NCBI GenBank assembly: GCA_902477645.1
Contig: CABSIA010000051.1
Span: 1-17,429, forward strand
Length of the DNA stretch: 17,429 bases
DNA from: an uncultured Prevotella sp.
Lineage (GTDB): Bacteria; Bacteroidota; Bacteroidia; Bacteroidales; Bacteroidaceae
Reading direction: 5' to 3'
The position numbers were made by a program, and so were the translations under genes. A model generated the notes under the pieces. That model did no database searches, had not been told where the DNA came from, and saw only the letters and a list, made by a program, of their open reading frames with translations. Positions 1 through 6,392 of this stretch are shown here, piece by piece; positions within the stretch are counted from its first letter, which is position 1, and each line of letters begins with the position of its first letter.

Positions 1-59
1 AAGATAACACTATATTCCGACATCTCCTCCGCCCACCGGGAAAATCCGCTGACCCAGAA

Positions 60-551
60 TTGAGCAAATTGCGTTTCTCGGCCCGTAAGTTCACGGATGA
101 GAAAGTGTCGGATGCCGACCTTGAGTATATTCTTGAAACTGTCCGCATGGCACCGTCGGCATGCAACCGGCAGCCATGGAAATTTTTCATTGTGGAATCT
201 GCTGAGGCTAAGGCAGCTTTGCAGAGCTGCTACGACCGTGAGTGGTTCAAATCGGCTCCGCTCTATGTGGTGTGTCTTCGTGATACCGCACAGAATTGGG
301 TACGCTCTGATGGCAAGCAACATGGCGATATTGATGTCGCCATAGCTACAGAGCATCTTTGTCTGGCTGCGGCCGAAAGAGGATTGGGCACATGCTGGGT
401 GTGCAATTTCGATGCTTCAAAAATAAGCGGGATATTCGCCGGTGATAATTTTGAGGTTGTTGCCATTGTTCCGCTTGGGCATATAGCTGAAGATTGCCCA
501 CGTGGTGAGAAAAAGCGTAAACCGTTGGACGAGATAGTTGAACGCATCTGA
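60..551 (+). CDS. Nitroreductase family protein (start uncertain, possibly 5' partial)
   Basis: Probable FMN-dependent NAD(P)H oxidoreductase of the small nitroreductase family; substrate unknown, cytoplasmic. Visible signatures, numbered from the TTG: the N-terminal S-x-R-x-F motif (residues 7-11), APSACNRQPW (31-40), which in this family contacts flavin, and the segment around GLGTCWVCNF (108-117) followed by a VPLGH turn near 137-141. The C-terminus (EKKRKPLDEIV) is also family-like. At 163 aa it is slightly short: relatives usually have a short helix before the S-x-R-x-F motif. The frame stays open upstream to the window edge with no ATG or GTG, so either the rare TTG at 60 is used or the gene begins before the window. 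Its stop overlaps the next start (TGATG), so the two genes are probably cotranscribed. Family call is firm; start is not. Confidence 0.85.
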   Translation: MSKLRFSARKFTDEKVSDADLEYILETVRMAPSACNRQPWKFFIVESAEAKAALQSCYDREWFKSAPLYVVCLRDTAQNWVRSDGKQHGDIDVAIATEHLCLAAAERGLGTCWVCNFDASKISGIFAGDNFEVVAIVPLGHIAEDCPRGEKKRKPLDEIVERI

Positions 552-1501
552 TGGCCGTTTCCCCCATTCGTGGCTTTATTGCCCAAACTTTGCTGTTCGT
601 TGTTTTTATTTTATTTTCAGCCACATCCTCGCTGGCTGACGGTGTTGTAGTGCTGAACAGCCAGAAGGCATTCCCGCAGAGTGTGCCGGCCGGTGACTAC
701 AGCGGCATTACGTGGCTGGGTGGCGACAGATATGCCGTAGTCAGCGACAAGTCTTCCAACGACGGCTTTTTTCTATTTACTATAGACGTAGACTCTGTTA
801 CAGGCGAAATTCATGATGTGAGAAATAACGGGTTCATAGAATGCGGAAAGGGAAACACTGACCTTGAGGGCATTGCGTGGTTGCCCGATAGCCAGCAGAT
901 TTTGTTGTGCGGTGAGAAGGACAATGCCATACGTGCGTATGGCATAGACGGCTCTCCCGTTGACAGAGTTATTCCACAAGCCAGAAGTCACTCCTCGTTG
1001 CCGGGCAATAAAGGGTTGGAGTCTCTGACCTACAACAATGTCACCAAACGTTTGTGGACATGCAACGAAAGCCCAGACATTGTAATTGCTGAATATGACC
1101 GTAATTTCAATGTCGCAGGTGAATATCCTTATGTTCTCGACGCTCCGTTGAAAAACGGCGCAAAGGCTCTTGTCTATGCTCATGGAGTAAGCGAGCTGTG
1201 CGCTCTCGACGATGGCACATTGCTCGTTATGGAACGTGAGTTTTATGTGCCAAAGGCAAAAATCGGCTCATCAGTAAATTGCAAGCTTTTTCGCTTTTTC
1301 CCGTCTGAATCCCGAAAGGAGCTTATGTCGCAATGGAAAACCCGTCTGAACATCACCCGCCGCAACCTTGCCAACTACGAGGGAATGTGCTTAGGTCCTT
1401 CCCTCGTCAACGGCTCCCGGGTCATTATAATGATTTCCGACTCTCAGAGCCAATACAAAAATATCCTGAAAGACTGGTTCAAGACGGCGGTAATCAGGTA
1501 G
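551..1501 (+). CDS. Secreted esterase-like activity of phytase family protein
   Basis: Matches the phytase-like esterase family (beta-propeller proteins annotated 'esterase-like activity of phytase'); natural substrate unknown. Residues 1-30 form a signal peptide: short polar start, hydrophobic core around 9-23, small residues SSLA before the likely cleavage site, so the protein should be exported. Recurrent propeller motifs are visible: SGITWLGGDRYAVVSDK (51-67), DLEGIAW (104-110), GLESLTYN (155-162), a segment with ALDDGTLLVMERE, and NYEGMCLG near the end. The C-terminus reads SQYKNILKDWFKTAVIR. ATG overlaps the stop of the upstream nitroreductase by one base. At 316 aa it is full length for the family. 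A diverged duplicate of its last about 27 codons lies beyond the next gene at 3016-3094, showing rearrangement immediately downstream. Confidence 0.82.
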   Translation: MAVSPIRGFIAQTLLFVVFILFSATSSLADGVVVLNSQKAFPQSVPAGDYSGITWLGGDRYAVVSDKSSNDGFFLFTIDVDSVTGEIHDVRNNGFIECGKGNTDLEGIAWLPDSQQILLCGEKDNAIRAYGIDGSPVDRVIPQARSHSSLPGNKGLESLTYNNVTKRLWTCNESPDIVIAEYDRNFNVAGEYPYVLDAPLKNGAKALVYAHGVSELCALDDGTLLVMEREFYVPKAKIGSSVNCKLFRFFPSESRKELMSQWKTRLNITRRNLANYEGMCLGPSLVNGSRVIIMISDSQSQYKNILKDWFKTAVIR

Positions 1502-1584
1502 CTGTTAACCTGATTTTCAATCAAAAACCGCTTATCGCAACTTTCCCACAATTTCTCTTCCTAAATAATTTTTCTTCTATAAAT

Positions 1585-1615
1585 TTTGTTTATGTGCGAA
1601 AAATGTGTATATTTG
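1585..1615 (+). promoter_or_regulatory. Bacteroidetes-type promoter for the first ATPase gene
   Basis: A -33 TTTG (1585-1588) and a -7 TATATTTG (1608-1615) are separated by 19 bases, an exact fit to the Bacteroidetes housekeeping sigma consensus TTTG-N19-21-TAnnTTTG. Transcription would start near 1620-1625, leaving a 5' UTR of about 55-60 bases before the ATG at 1680. The spacer is occupied by the left arm of a large inverted repeat, so binding there would block the promoter. Confidence 0.8.
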
Positions 1616-1666
1616 CACATATTTGATATCAAAAATGTGATTTTCTCCACATTTTCCGCACATAAA
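1589..1666. promoter_or_regulatory. 78-bp nested dyad / operator upstream of first ATPase
   Basis: Nested inverted repeat centred between 1627 and 1628. Outer arms 1589-1607 and 1648-1666 match at 18 of 19 positions. An inner palindrome TTTGATATCAAA (1622-1633) is perfect and is flanked by CACAT (1616-1620) and ATGTG (1635-1639) on the same axis. Six half-sites result: ATGTG at 1592, 1603 and 1635, CACAT at 1616, 1648 and 1659; the outer pairs on each side are 11 bp apart, about one helical turn. The dyad spans the promoter spacer and the 5' UTR. The same element, 84% identical, precedes dpnM at 4495-4572. I infer an operator for a dimeric or oligomeric regulator; an RNA hairpin role is also possible. 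Confidence 0.65.
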
Positions 1667-1679
1667 ACAGAAATGGATT

Positions 1680-3002
1680 ATGTTTGAAAGAACGATAATA
1701 GAACAACTTAGACGGTGGAAAGACAAACCAGACCGTAAGCCAATGATGATGCTTGGAGCGCGTCAGGTTGGAAAAACCTTTGTGCTGAAACAATTTGGCA
1801 AAAAAGAGTTTGAGCATTGTGCCTATTTTAGTCTTGATGAAGAAAATGGGGTTGCTGATATTTTCCGAAAGACAAATAATCCTATAAGGATAGTTGAGCA
1901 ACTTTCTTATCTTTGTGGCACACCGATAGAGGCACATAAGACCTTGCTCATACTTGACGAAATACAGTCGTGTCCAGAGGCAATTAGCTCGCTTAAGTAT
2001 TTTTGCGAGCAGATGCCTGAATTGGCAGTAGCGTGTGCTGGTTCGTTGTTGGGCATAACGTTTGGCCATCAAGGATTCTCTTTTCCTGTAGGCAAGGTTG
2101 ACCATATAAACATCTACCCGTTGACATTCAGTGAATTCCTAAAACGTAAGGACGGGGGCTTATATCGTTTTTATCAAACCGTTAATGTTGTAGAGCCATT
2201 GCCCGAAGTGTTTTTCAACCGGTTGTCGGATGCCTTTACAGCTTATCGAATTTCCGGCGGTATGCCAGAGGCTGCCATGAAGATGCTTGATGCTGATATT
2301 GCAGGAGTGGAGGAAAAACTGCGTAATATTTTAAAGGACTATTCTTTTGATATAGTAAAGCACTCCACACCACAATTAGCTAACAGAATATCTCATGTTT
2401 GGAACTCGCTGCCTTCACAACTGTCCAAAGAAAACAGAAAGTTTGTGTATCAGCTGGTGCGTCCAGGGGCAAGGGCAAGAGAATATGAGGATGCCTTGTT
2501 GTGGTTGCAGAATGCAGGACTTATACACAAGGTGAACTTGTGCTCTATACCGCATATCCCATTGAAATCGTACGAAGATCTCAGCGTATTTAAGATTTAT
2601 TCTTTCGACATCGGTATATTACGGGTGTTGTCTGAGATTGACGCAAGTGTTTATATGGCTGTGTCCCCCGCATTTGCAGAATATAAGGGGGCACTTGCAG
2701 AGAATTATATTCTTCAATCGCTCGTTTCGAATGGTATAAATGCATGTCGTTATTGGTCTTCGGGTAATCGGGCTGAGGTGGATTTCTTAATTCAGCATGG
2801 AGCTGATGTTGTTCCTGTGGAGGTAAAGGCTGATACAAATATCCGTGGCAGGAGTCTTGTGGAGTATGAAAAAAAATATTCACCTTCTATCCGCCTCCGT
2901 TATTCCATGCAAAATCTGACTCTTGACGGTAATCTTATGAATATTCCTCTGTTTCTTGCTGATCGGACAGAGATTCTTTTAGAAACAGTGTATCGTGTAT
3001 AA
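1680..3002 (+). CDS. AAA-type ATPase with C-terminal DUF4143
   Basis: Belongs to the large AAA_14/DUF4143 ATPase family, very common in Bacteroidetes and archaea and of unknown function. Walker A is GARQVGKT (residues 26-33) and Walker B is LLILDEIQ (89-96), followed by a sensor-like AGSLLG (120-125). The C-terminal DUF4143 region carries a PD-(D/E)XK-like layout: E341 in ALAENYI, EVDFL (366-370) and PVEVKA (379-384), so a nuclease-like fold is plausible, though catalysis is unproven. Length 440 aa is normal for the family. ATG 1680 is chosen because its position relative to the upstream conserved block is identical to that of the dpnM start; an ATG at 1673 is out of frame. It has its own promoter, sits between two copies of the phytase-gene tail, and faces a second, only distantly similar family member. 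Confidence 0.9.
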   Translation: MFERTIIEQLRRWKDKPDRKPMMMLGARQVGKTFVLKQFGKKEFEHCAYFSLDEENGVADIFRKTNNPIRIVEQLSYLCGTPIEAHKTLLILDEIQSCPEAISSLKYFCEQMPELAVACAGSLLGITFGHQGFSFPVGKVDHINIYPLTFSEFLKRKDGGLYRFYQTVNVVEPLPEVFFNRLSDAFTAYRISGGMPEAAMKMLDADIAGVEEKLRNILKDYSFDIVKHSTPQLANRISHVWNSLPSQLSKENRKFVYQLVRPGARAREYEDALLWLQNAGLIHKVNLCSIPHIPLKSYEDLSVFKIYSFDIGILRVLSEIDASVYMAVSPAFAEYKGALAENYILQSLVSNGINACRYWSSGNRAEVDFLIQHGADVVPVEVKADTNIRGRSLVEYEKKYSPSIRLRYSMQNLTLDGNLMNIPLFLADRTEILLETVYRV

Positions 3003-3018
3003 GACTAAACTGTTAGTC
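3003..3018 (+). terminator. Short hairpin after first ATPase gene (weak terminator candidate)
   Basis: GACTAA and TTAGTC form a perfect 6-bp stem with a 4-base loop directly after the TAA stop. There is no T-tract behind it, so an intrinsic terminator is doubtful; it lies between two convergent genes, where one would be expected. Confidence 0.25.
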
Positions 3019-3094
3019 ATAATGTTGACGACTTCCATAGAGCCAATACAAAAATATCCTTAAAGACTGGTTTTAGTCTGTAGTAATCAGCTAG
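3016..3094 (+). pseudogene. Decayed duplicate of the phytase-like gene's 3' end
   Basis: This stretch aligns with 1421-1501, the last codons of the phytase-like gene. From 3039 the match to 1446 begins with 22 identical bases, and about 55 of 64 columns agree up to 3106 by hand count. In the matching frame it reads SQYKNILKDWF, then TAG (3074-3076), then TCT GTA GTA ATC AGC and TAG (3092-3094), equivalent to the intact FKTAVIR-stop. Several differences are third-position changes (CTG to CTT, TTC to TTT), the mark of a former coding sequence. Upstream similarity becomes gapped and stops near 3016. It is the debris of a rearrangement that placed the first ATPase gene between two versions of the same gene end. 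Confidence 0.75.
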
Positions 3095-3134
3095 GCTGTT
3101 AATATCTATCGGTTGACATTTGGTGGATTATGGG

Positions 3135-4343
3135 TTACAATTTATCTGCCATTAAGAATTTTCTTAAATGCAGATGAGTAATACCCTCATTATCGCTTTT
3201 TGTGACTAACGGAGTCATTGAAACAACATATTTGGGATAGTTGTCGTGGATAGAATGGAGATTGCCAAATTCTCTTTTGCGTGTATCTTCATCAGCTATT
3301 ATATAAGACACCTGTATATAGATTCTATACCCATCAGGCTTTGTACATACGAAATCTATCTCACCCGCTTGTAGTTGCCCAATATAAACTTGGAATCCGA
3401 GACGCAAAAGATGTTGGTAGACCATGTTTTCCATAACTTTCTCAATATCTCCTTCTCTTGCTCCTCCTGCTATGGCATTGCGTATGCCATGGTCAGCAAA
3501 GTAATATTTATCGTTACTCTCAAAGATACGTTTACCGTGTATGTCGAAACGGTTTACTTTTTTTATTATGTAAGCCTCACAAAGAAAAGATATATAGTTG
3601 GTTATCAAGGTCGTGGTAATGGCTTGCCCTTCCGACCTCATAAATTTTGCTATGCTGTTGGCTGAGATAAGTTTGCCGGTGTTGTCTGCTAAAAAGCGTA
3701 CAAGGTTGCTAAGGAAAGGTACGTTTCTTATCTGATTTCTCATTATGACATCTTTCAGAAGTACTGTATTGAATATGTCTGTCTGATATTCACGTGTATC
3801 TTCCTCATCAAGTCCTGTCTGCACTAATCCTGGTAAACCGCCATATTGGAGATACTTTGTAAGTGTCTCATCGCTGTCTGCCAATCCGTGGAACTCACAA
3901 AATTCATTATAAGAAAGTGGTTGAATGTATATTTCCTTAAATCTTCCTCCGATGAGAGTGCTCAGCTCGCTGCTCAGCATGCTGGCGTTGCTACCTGTTA
4001 TTATTACATCGGTATCTGGGTCTGTACGGAAACTTCTTACAGAACGTTCAAACTCCTGTATGTCCTGCACTTCATCTATAAGGATATAGTTGTGCTTGTC
4101 TTTTTTAACGCGCTCATCTAAGTATGTGTTAAGCTCTTGATAAGTCTTTATAAAGTCAAACTCCCGTTTCTCCTTATCTATATATATAACGTTATTATCC
4201 TTCTGTGAAGCTTTCGCCTCATACAGAAGTTTCATCAGACAGCTCTTACCAACACGTCTCTGTCCTACGAGTACTATAATGGTCTCTTTTCTAAGATATT
4301 TCTCAATCTTGTCCAAATAACTCTGTCTAATAATCGCTTTCAT
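3135..4343 (-). CDS. AAA-type ATPase with C-terminal DUF4143 (second, convergent)
   Basis: Second ATPase/DUF4143 protein of unknown function, about 402 aa from the chosen start. Walker A is GQRRVGKS (residues 27-34), Walker B is YILIDEVQ (86-93), with ITGSNASML as a sensor-like strand. The C-terminal domain has GEIDFV and IYIQVSY, the degenerate PD-(D/E)XK-like pattern common in this branch, where the last lysine is missing. The sequence is clearly of a different subfamily from the gene at 1680, so this is not a recent duplication. An upstream in-frame ATG at 4403 would add 20 residues but would place the promoter inside the coding sequence; MKAIIRQSYL at 4343 is the usual N-terminus for such proteins. 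It is convergent with the first ATPase and divergent from the dpn operon. Confidence 0.88.
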   Translation of the reverse strand: MKAIIRQSYLDKIEKYLRKETIIVLVGQRRVGKSCLMKLLYEAKASQKDNNVIYIDKEKREFDFIKTYQELNTYLDERVKKDKHNYILIDEVQDIQEFERSVRSFRTDPDTDVIITGSNASMLSSELSTLIGGRFKEIYIQPLSYNEFCEFHGLADSDETLTKYLQYGGLPGLVQTGLDEEDTREYQTDIFNTVLLKDVIMRNQIRNVPFLSNLVRFLADNTGKLISANSIAKFMRSEGQAITTTLITNYISFLCEAYIIKKVNRFDIHGKRIFESNDKYYFADHGIRNAIAGGAREGDIEKVMENMVYQHLLRLGFQVYIGQLQAGEIDFVCTKPDGYRIYIQVSYIIADEDTRKREFGNLHSIHDNYPKYVVSMTPLVTKSDNEGITHLHLRKFLMADKL

Positions 4344-4347
4344 CTTT

Positions 4348-4404
4348 CTTGTATACTTTAAATCTTTTGCAAATATATAATTTTTATCTTGTATACAAGA
4401 CAAA
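4348..4404 (-). promoter_or_regulatory. Promoter and GTATACAAG motifs upstream of second ATPase
   Basis: On the minus strand a -7 TATATTTG lies at 4377-4370. Upstream, CTTG (4399-4396) gives an 18-base spacer and TTTG (4404-4401) a 23-base spacer; neither is ideal. A perfect palindrome CTTGTATACAAG occupies 4388-4399, and its half CTTGTATAC recurs exactly 40 bp away at 4348-4356, between the promoter and the ATG. Two copies flanking the -7 box suggest a repressor site private to this gene, unlike the ATGTG/CACAT element of its neighbours. Confidence 0.5.
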
Positions 4405-4489
4405 ATTCAGGAAAAAGATGATTTCGTAGTTTATATTTAATAAAATATTTATGGTTCTTAAGTCATGTTTATATATATTATGCTGTAAT

Positions 4490-4521
4490 TTTGGCTTATG
4501 TGCAGAAAATGTGTAAATTTG
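4490..4521 (+). promoter_or_regulatory. Bacteroidetes-type promoter of the dpn operon
   Basis: A -33 TTTG (4490-4493) and a -7 TAAATTTG (4514-4521) are 20 bases apart, matching the Bacteroidetes consensus. It is positioned exactly as the promoter of the ATPase gene at 1680 apart from one extra spacer base. Confidence 0.75.
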
Positions 4522-4572
4522 CACGTAATTGATATTAAAAATATGAATCTCTCCACATTTATCACACATAAA
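4495..4572. promoter_or_regulatory. Second copy of the ATGTG/CACAT dyad, upstream of dpnM
   Basis: Positions 4495-4588 align without gaps to 1589-1682, with about 79 of 94 bases identical by hand count, and both end at the start codon. The outer half-sites are intact: ATGTG at 4498 and 4509, CACAT at 4554 and 4565, each pair 11 bp apart as in the first copy. The inner two are degenerate (CACGT at 4522, ATATG at 4541) and the central palindrome has become TTGATATTAA. Conservation of the outer half-sites and their phasing, rather than of the whole block, favours protein binding. Confidence 0.65.
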
Positions 4573-4585
4573 ACAGAATTTGATT

Positions 4586-5557
4586 ATGTATGCAACAAAA
4601 AAAACTAAGCCATTTATAAAATGGGTAGGTGGTAAAAGTCAACTTATCCCACAATTGGACGATTTGCTACCATGTGATATGGTTCATTGCAAGGAAGTTA
4701 CATATATTGAACCTTTTGTTGGTGGTGGAGCAATGTTGTTTTATCTGCTTCAGAAGTATTCTAATATTAGTCATGCTGTAATAAATGATATTAACAGCGA
4801 CTTGATAACATGTTATAAAACAGTTCGTGATTTTCCAGAAGAATTGATAGACTCTTTGCAAGAAATAACAGAACTATATAATTCGATAAAAACAGAAGAA
4901 GGAAGAAAAGAATTCTTTTTGGCGGTTAGAGATAGATATAATCAGAAGAATCTTGATTCTATAGAAAATACCACAAAATTTTTCTTCTTAAATCGAACAT
5001 GTTTTAATGGGCTTTATAGAGTAAACAAAAAGGGATTGTTCAATGTGCCTTTTGGAAAGTATGTTAATCCCCAAATTTATGATGACAATACTATAAGGAA
5101 TGATAGTGAATTGTTGAAAAGGGTTGAAATCCTGAATGGTGATTTTGAAGAAACATTCGCATATGCAGGTAATAATACACTTTTCTATTTTGATCCACCA
5201 TATAGACCTCTGAGCGATACTTCAAGTTTTAATGACTATACAAAAGACTCGTTCAATGACGATTCACAGGTAAGATTGAAAAAATTTTGTGATAGAATAC
5301 ATCTTTCTGGTCATAAATTTATGCTTAGCAACTCAGATAGTAAAGGAAAAAATGAAACTGATAATTTTTTTGATGTTTTATATTCCAATTATTATATTGA
5401 CAGAGTTTGGGCTTCAAGAAGTATTAATTCAAATCCCCATAAACGGGGAAAGTTGACAGAAATATTGGTAAGGAATTTTCACGATACAAAATATTCCATA
5501 ACTATAAAAAATAGCGAAAAAGACTCGGCTTTTGTTGCAGAGCCAATAACAGATTAA
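4586..5557 (+). CDS. dpnM: DpnM-type DNA adenine methylase (GATC)
   Basis: N6-adenine methyltransferase of the D12/Dam class, expected to methylate A in double-stranded GATC and so protect host DNA from the endonuclease encoded next. From ATG 4586 the protein is 323 aa. It has KPFIKWVGGKSQL (8-20, SAM-binding N-terminal motif), EPFVGGGAMLF (42-52, motif I), FFFLNRTCFNGLYRVNKKG (132-150), and the catalytic DPPY (203-206) followed by RPLSDTSSF, typical of DpnM-like enzymes. The TTG at 4580 is in frame but the ATG is preferred because it aligns with the ATPase start behind the duplicated upstream region. A run of eight A (4597-4604) follows within the first codons. Four bases separate it from the endonuclease gene. 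The gene is markedly AT-rich compared with the flanks. Confidence 0.93.
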   Translation: MYATKKTKPFIKWVGGKSQLIPQLDDLLPCDMVHCKEVTYIEPFVGGGAMLFYLLQKYSNISHAVINDINSDLITCYKTVRDFPEELIDSLQEITELYNSIKTEEGRKEFFLAVRDRYNQKNLDSIENTTKFFFLNRTCFNGLYRVNKKGLFNVPFGKYVNPQIYDDNTIRNDSELLKRVEILNGDFEETFAYAGNNTLFYFDPPYRPLSDTSSFNDYTKDSFNDDSQVRLKKFCDRIHLSGHKFMLSNSDSKGKNETDNFFDVLYSNYYIDRVWASRSINSNPHKRGKLTEILVRNFHDTKYSITIKNSEKDSAFVAEPITD

Positions 5558-5561
5558 TATA

Positions 5562-6392
5562 ATGGAAAAGAATTTTGAAACGTTTATGTCGCAGCTAATA
5601 GAGACAAATGCGACTTTAGAGAGTTATACCGAATTCAGTAAGATACGTAGAAATGTTAATGATATTGCAATAAGTCTTAATATGCTCAATTTCTTGTTGG
5701 GCAAGGATGATTTGCGTTCAGCTGTTGAGGCGTTATGGAATAGAGACCAAAGAGTATTTGATGTTCTTGACATATTAATAGCTACTCGAAGAAAAGACAA
5801 AAAGAAATTTTTGGATTATGACGGAGAAATGAAGCTAATTTGTTCGTTGTTCACTTCTGTTGATGGAGTTATGAAGTTCTTTCAAGAAACAGGTTTGGCA
5901 GAAGTGTTTCAAAATAAAGATATTCACGATTTGGTTGATTATGTATTTGGTGTTGAGACAGGTTTGGATTCAAATGCCAGAAAAAATCGTGGTGGACATA
6001 TAATGGAAGGAATGGTAGCAAATATTTTGTCGAAACGTAATATAGAGTATAGAACAGAAGTAGGCTCGAACGAATGGCCTGAGATAACTTCTGTTTTAGG
6101 GGATGATAAAAAACGTTTTGACTTTGTTGTAAAAACAATAGAGAAAACATATCTCATAGAAGTAAACTTTTATAGTGGAGGAGGTTCAAAACTAAACGAA
6201 GTAGCTCGTGCATATTCAGATATTGCGCCAAAAATTAATTCTGTTCCAGGTTTTGAATTTGTGTGGATTACTGATGGAGTAGGTTGGAAAAGTGCGAAAA
6301 ATAAATTACAAGAAGCTTATAGTATAATTCCAAGTATTTATAATCTAACTAATATAGAAGATTTCTTACAAGTATTATGTCAAAAAAGATAG
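5562..6392 (+). CDS. dpnII: DpnII-family type II restriction endonuclease (GATC)
   Basis: Type IIP endonuclease predicted to cut unmethylated GATC. At 276 aa it is close to the usual DpnII/MboI family size. The PD-(D/E)XK-type catalytic region is visible as RFDFVV with D187, then LIEVN (E200-V201-N202) and FYSGGGSKLNEVARAYS, a stretch highly characteristic of this family; the usual lysine is replaced by asparagine in EVN, as in relatives I recall. An ENxGG-like KNRGGHIMEGMVANIL segment (141-155) precedes it. It lies between two methylases, the classic DpnII operon order (M, R, A), and overlaps the following methylase gene by 16 bases, implying coupled translation. It looks intact. Confidence 0.92.
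   Translation: MEKNFETFMSQLIETNATLESYTEFSKIRRNVNDIAISLNMLNFLLGKDDLRSAVEALWNRDQRVFDVLDILIATRRKDKKKFLDYDGEMKLICSLFTSVDGVMKFFQETGLAEVFQNKDIHDLVDYVFGVETGLDSNARKNRGGHIMEGMVANILSKRNIEYRTEVGSNEWPEITSVLGDDKKRFDFVVKTIEKTYLIEVNFYSGGGSKLNEVARAYSDIAPKINSVPGFEFVWITDGVGWKSAKNKLQEAYSIIPSIYNLTNIEDFLQVLCQKR

Noticed and set aside
1502..3134. Insertion sequence or integrase responsible for the ATPase insertion
   Set aside because: No transposase, integrase, terminal inverted repeat or clear target duplication is visible; only the gene-tail duplication remains.
1680..4343. The two ATPase genes as a recent tandem duplication
   Set aside because: Their sequences agree only in the general Walker and DUF4143 motifs, their C-terminal motifs differ, and their upstream regions are unrelated.
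4344..4403. Twenty-residue N-terminal extension of the second ATPase (ATG at 4403)
   Set aside because: It would cover the -7 box and operator motifs, and relatives begin at the MKAIIRQSYL-like start.
4384..4569. A 61-aa leftward open frame between the second ATPase and dpnM
   Set aside because: It lies in AT-rich promoter DNA over the dpn operator, has no protein-like pattern, and overlaps the ATPase promoter.
5538..5548. Eleven bases at the end of dpnM identical to part of the duplicated phytase tail (CAGAGCCAATA)
   Set aside because: Similarity does not extend on either side and the bases encode dpnM residues AEPI in a normal C-terminus; coincidence is the simpler view.
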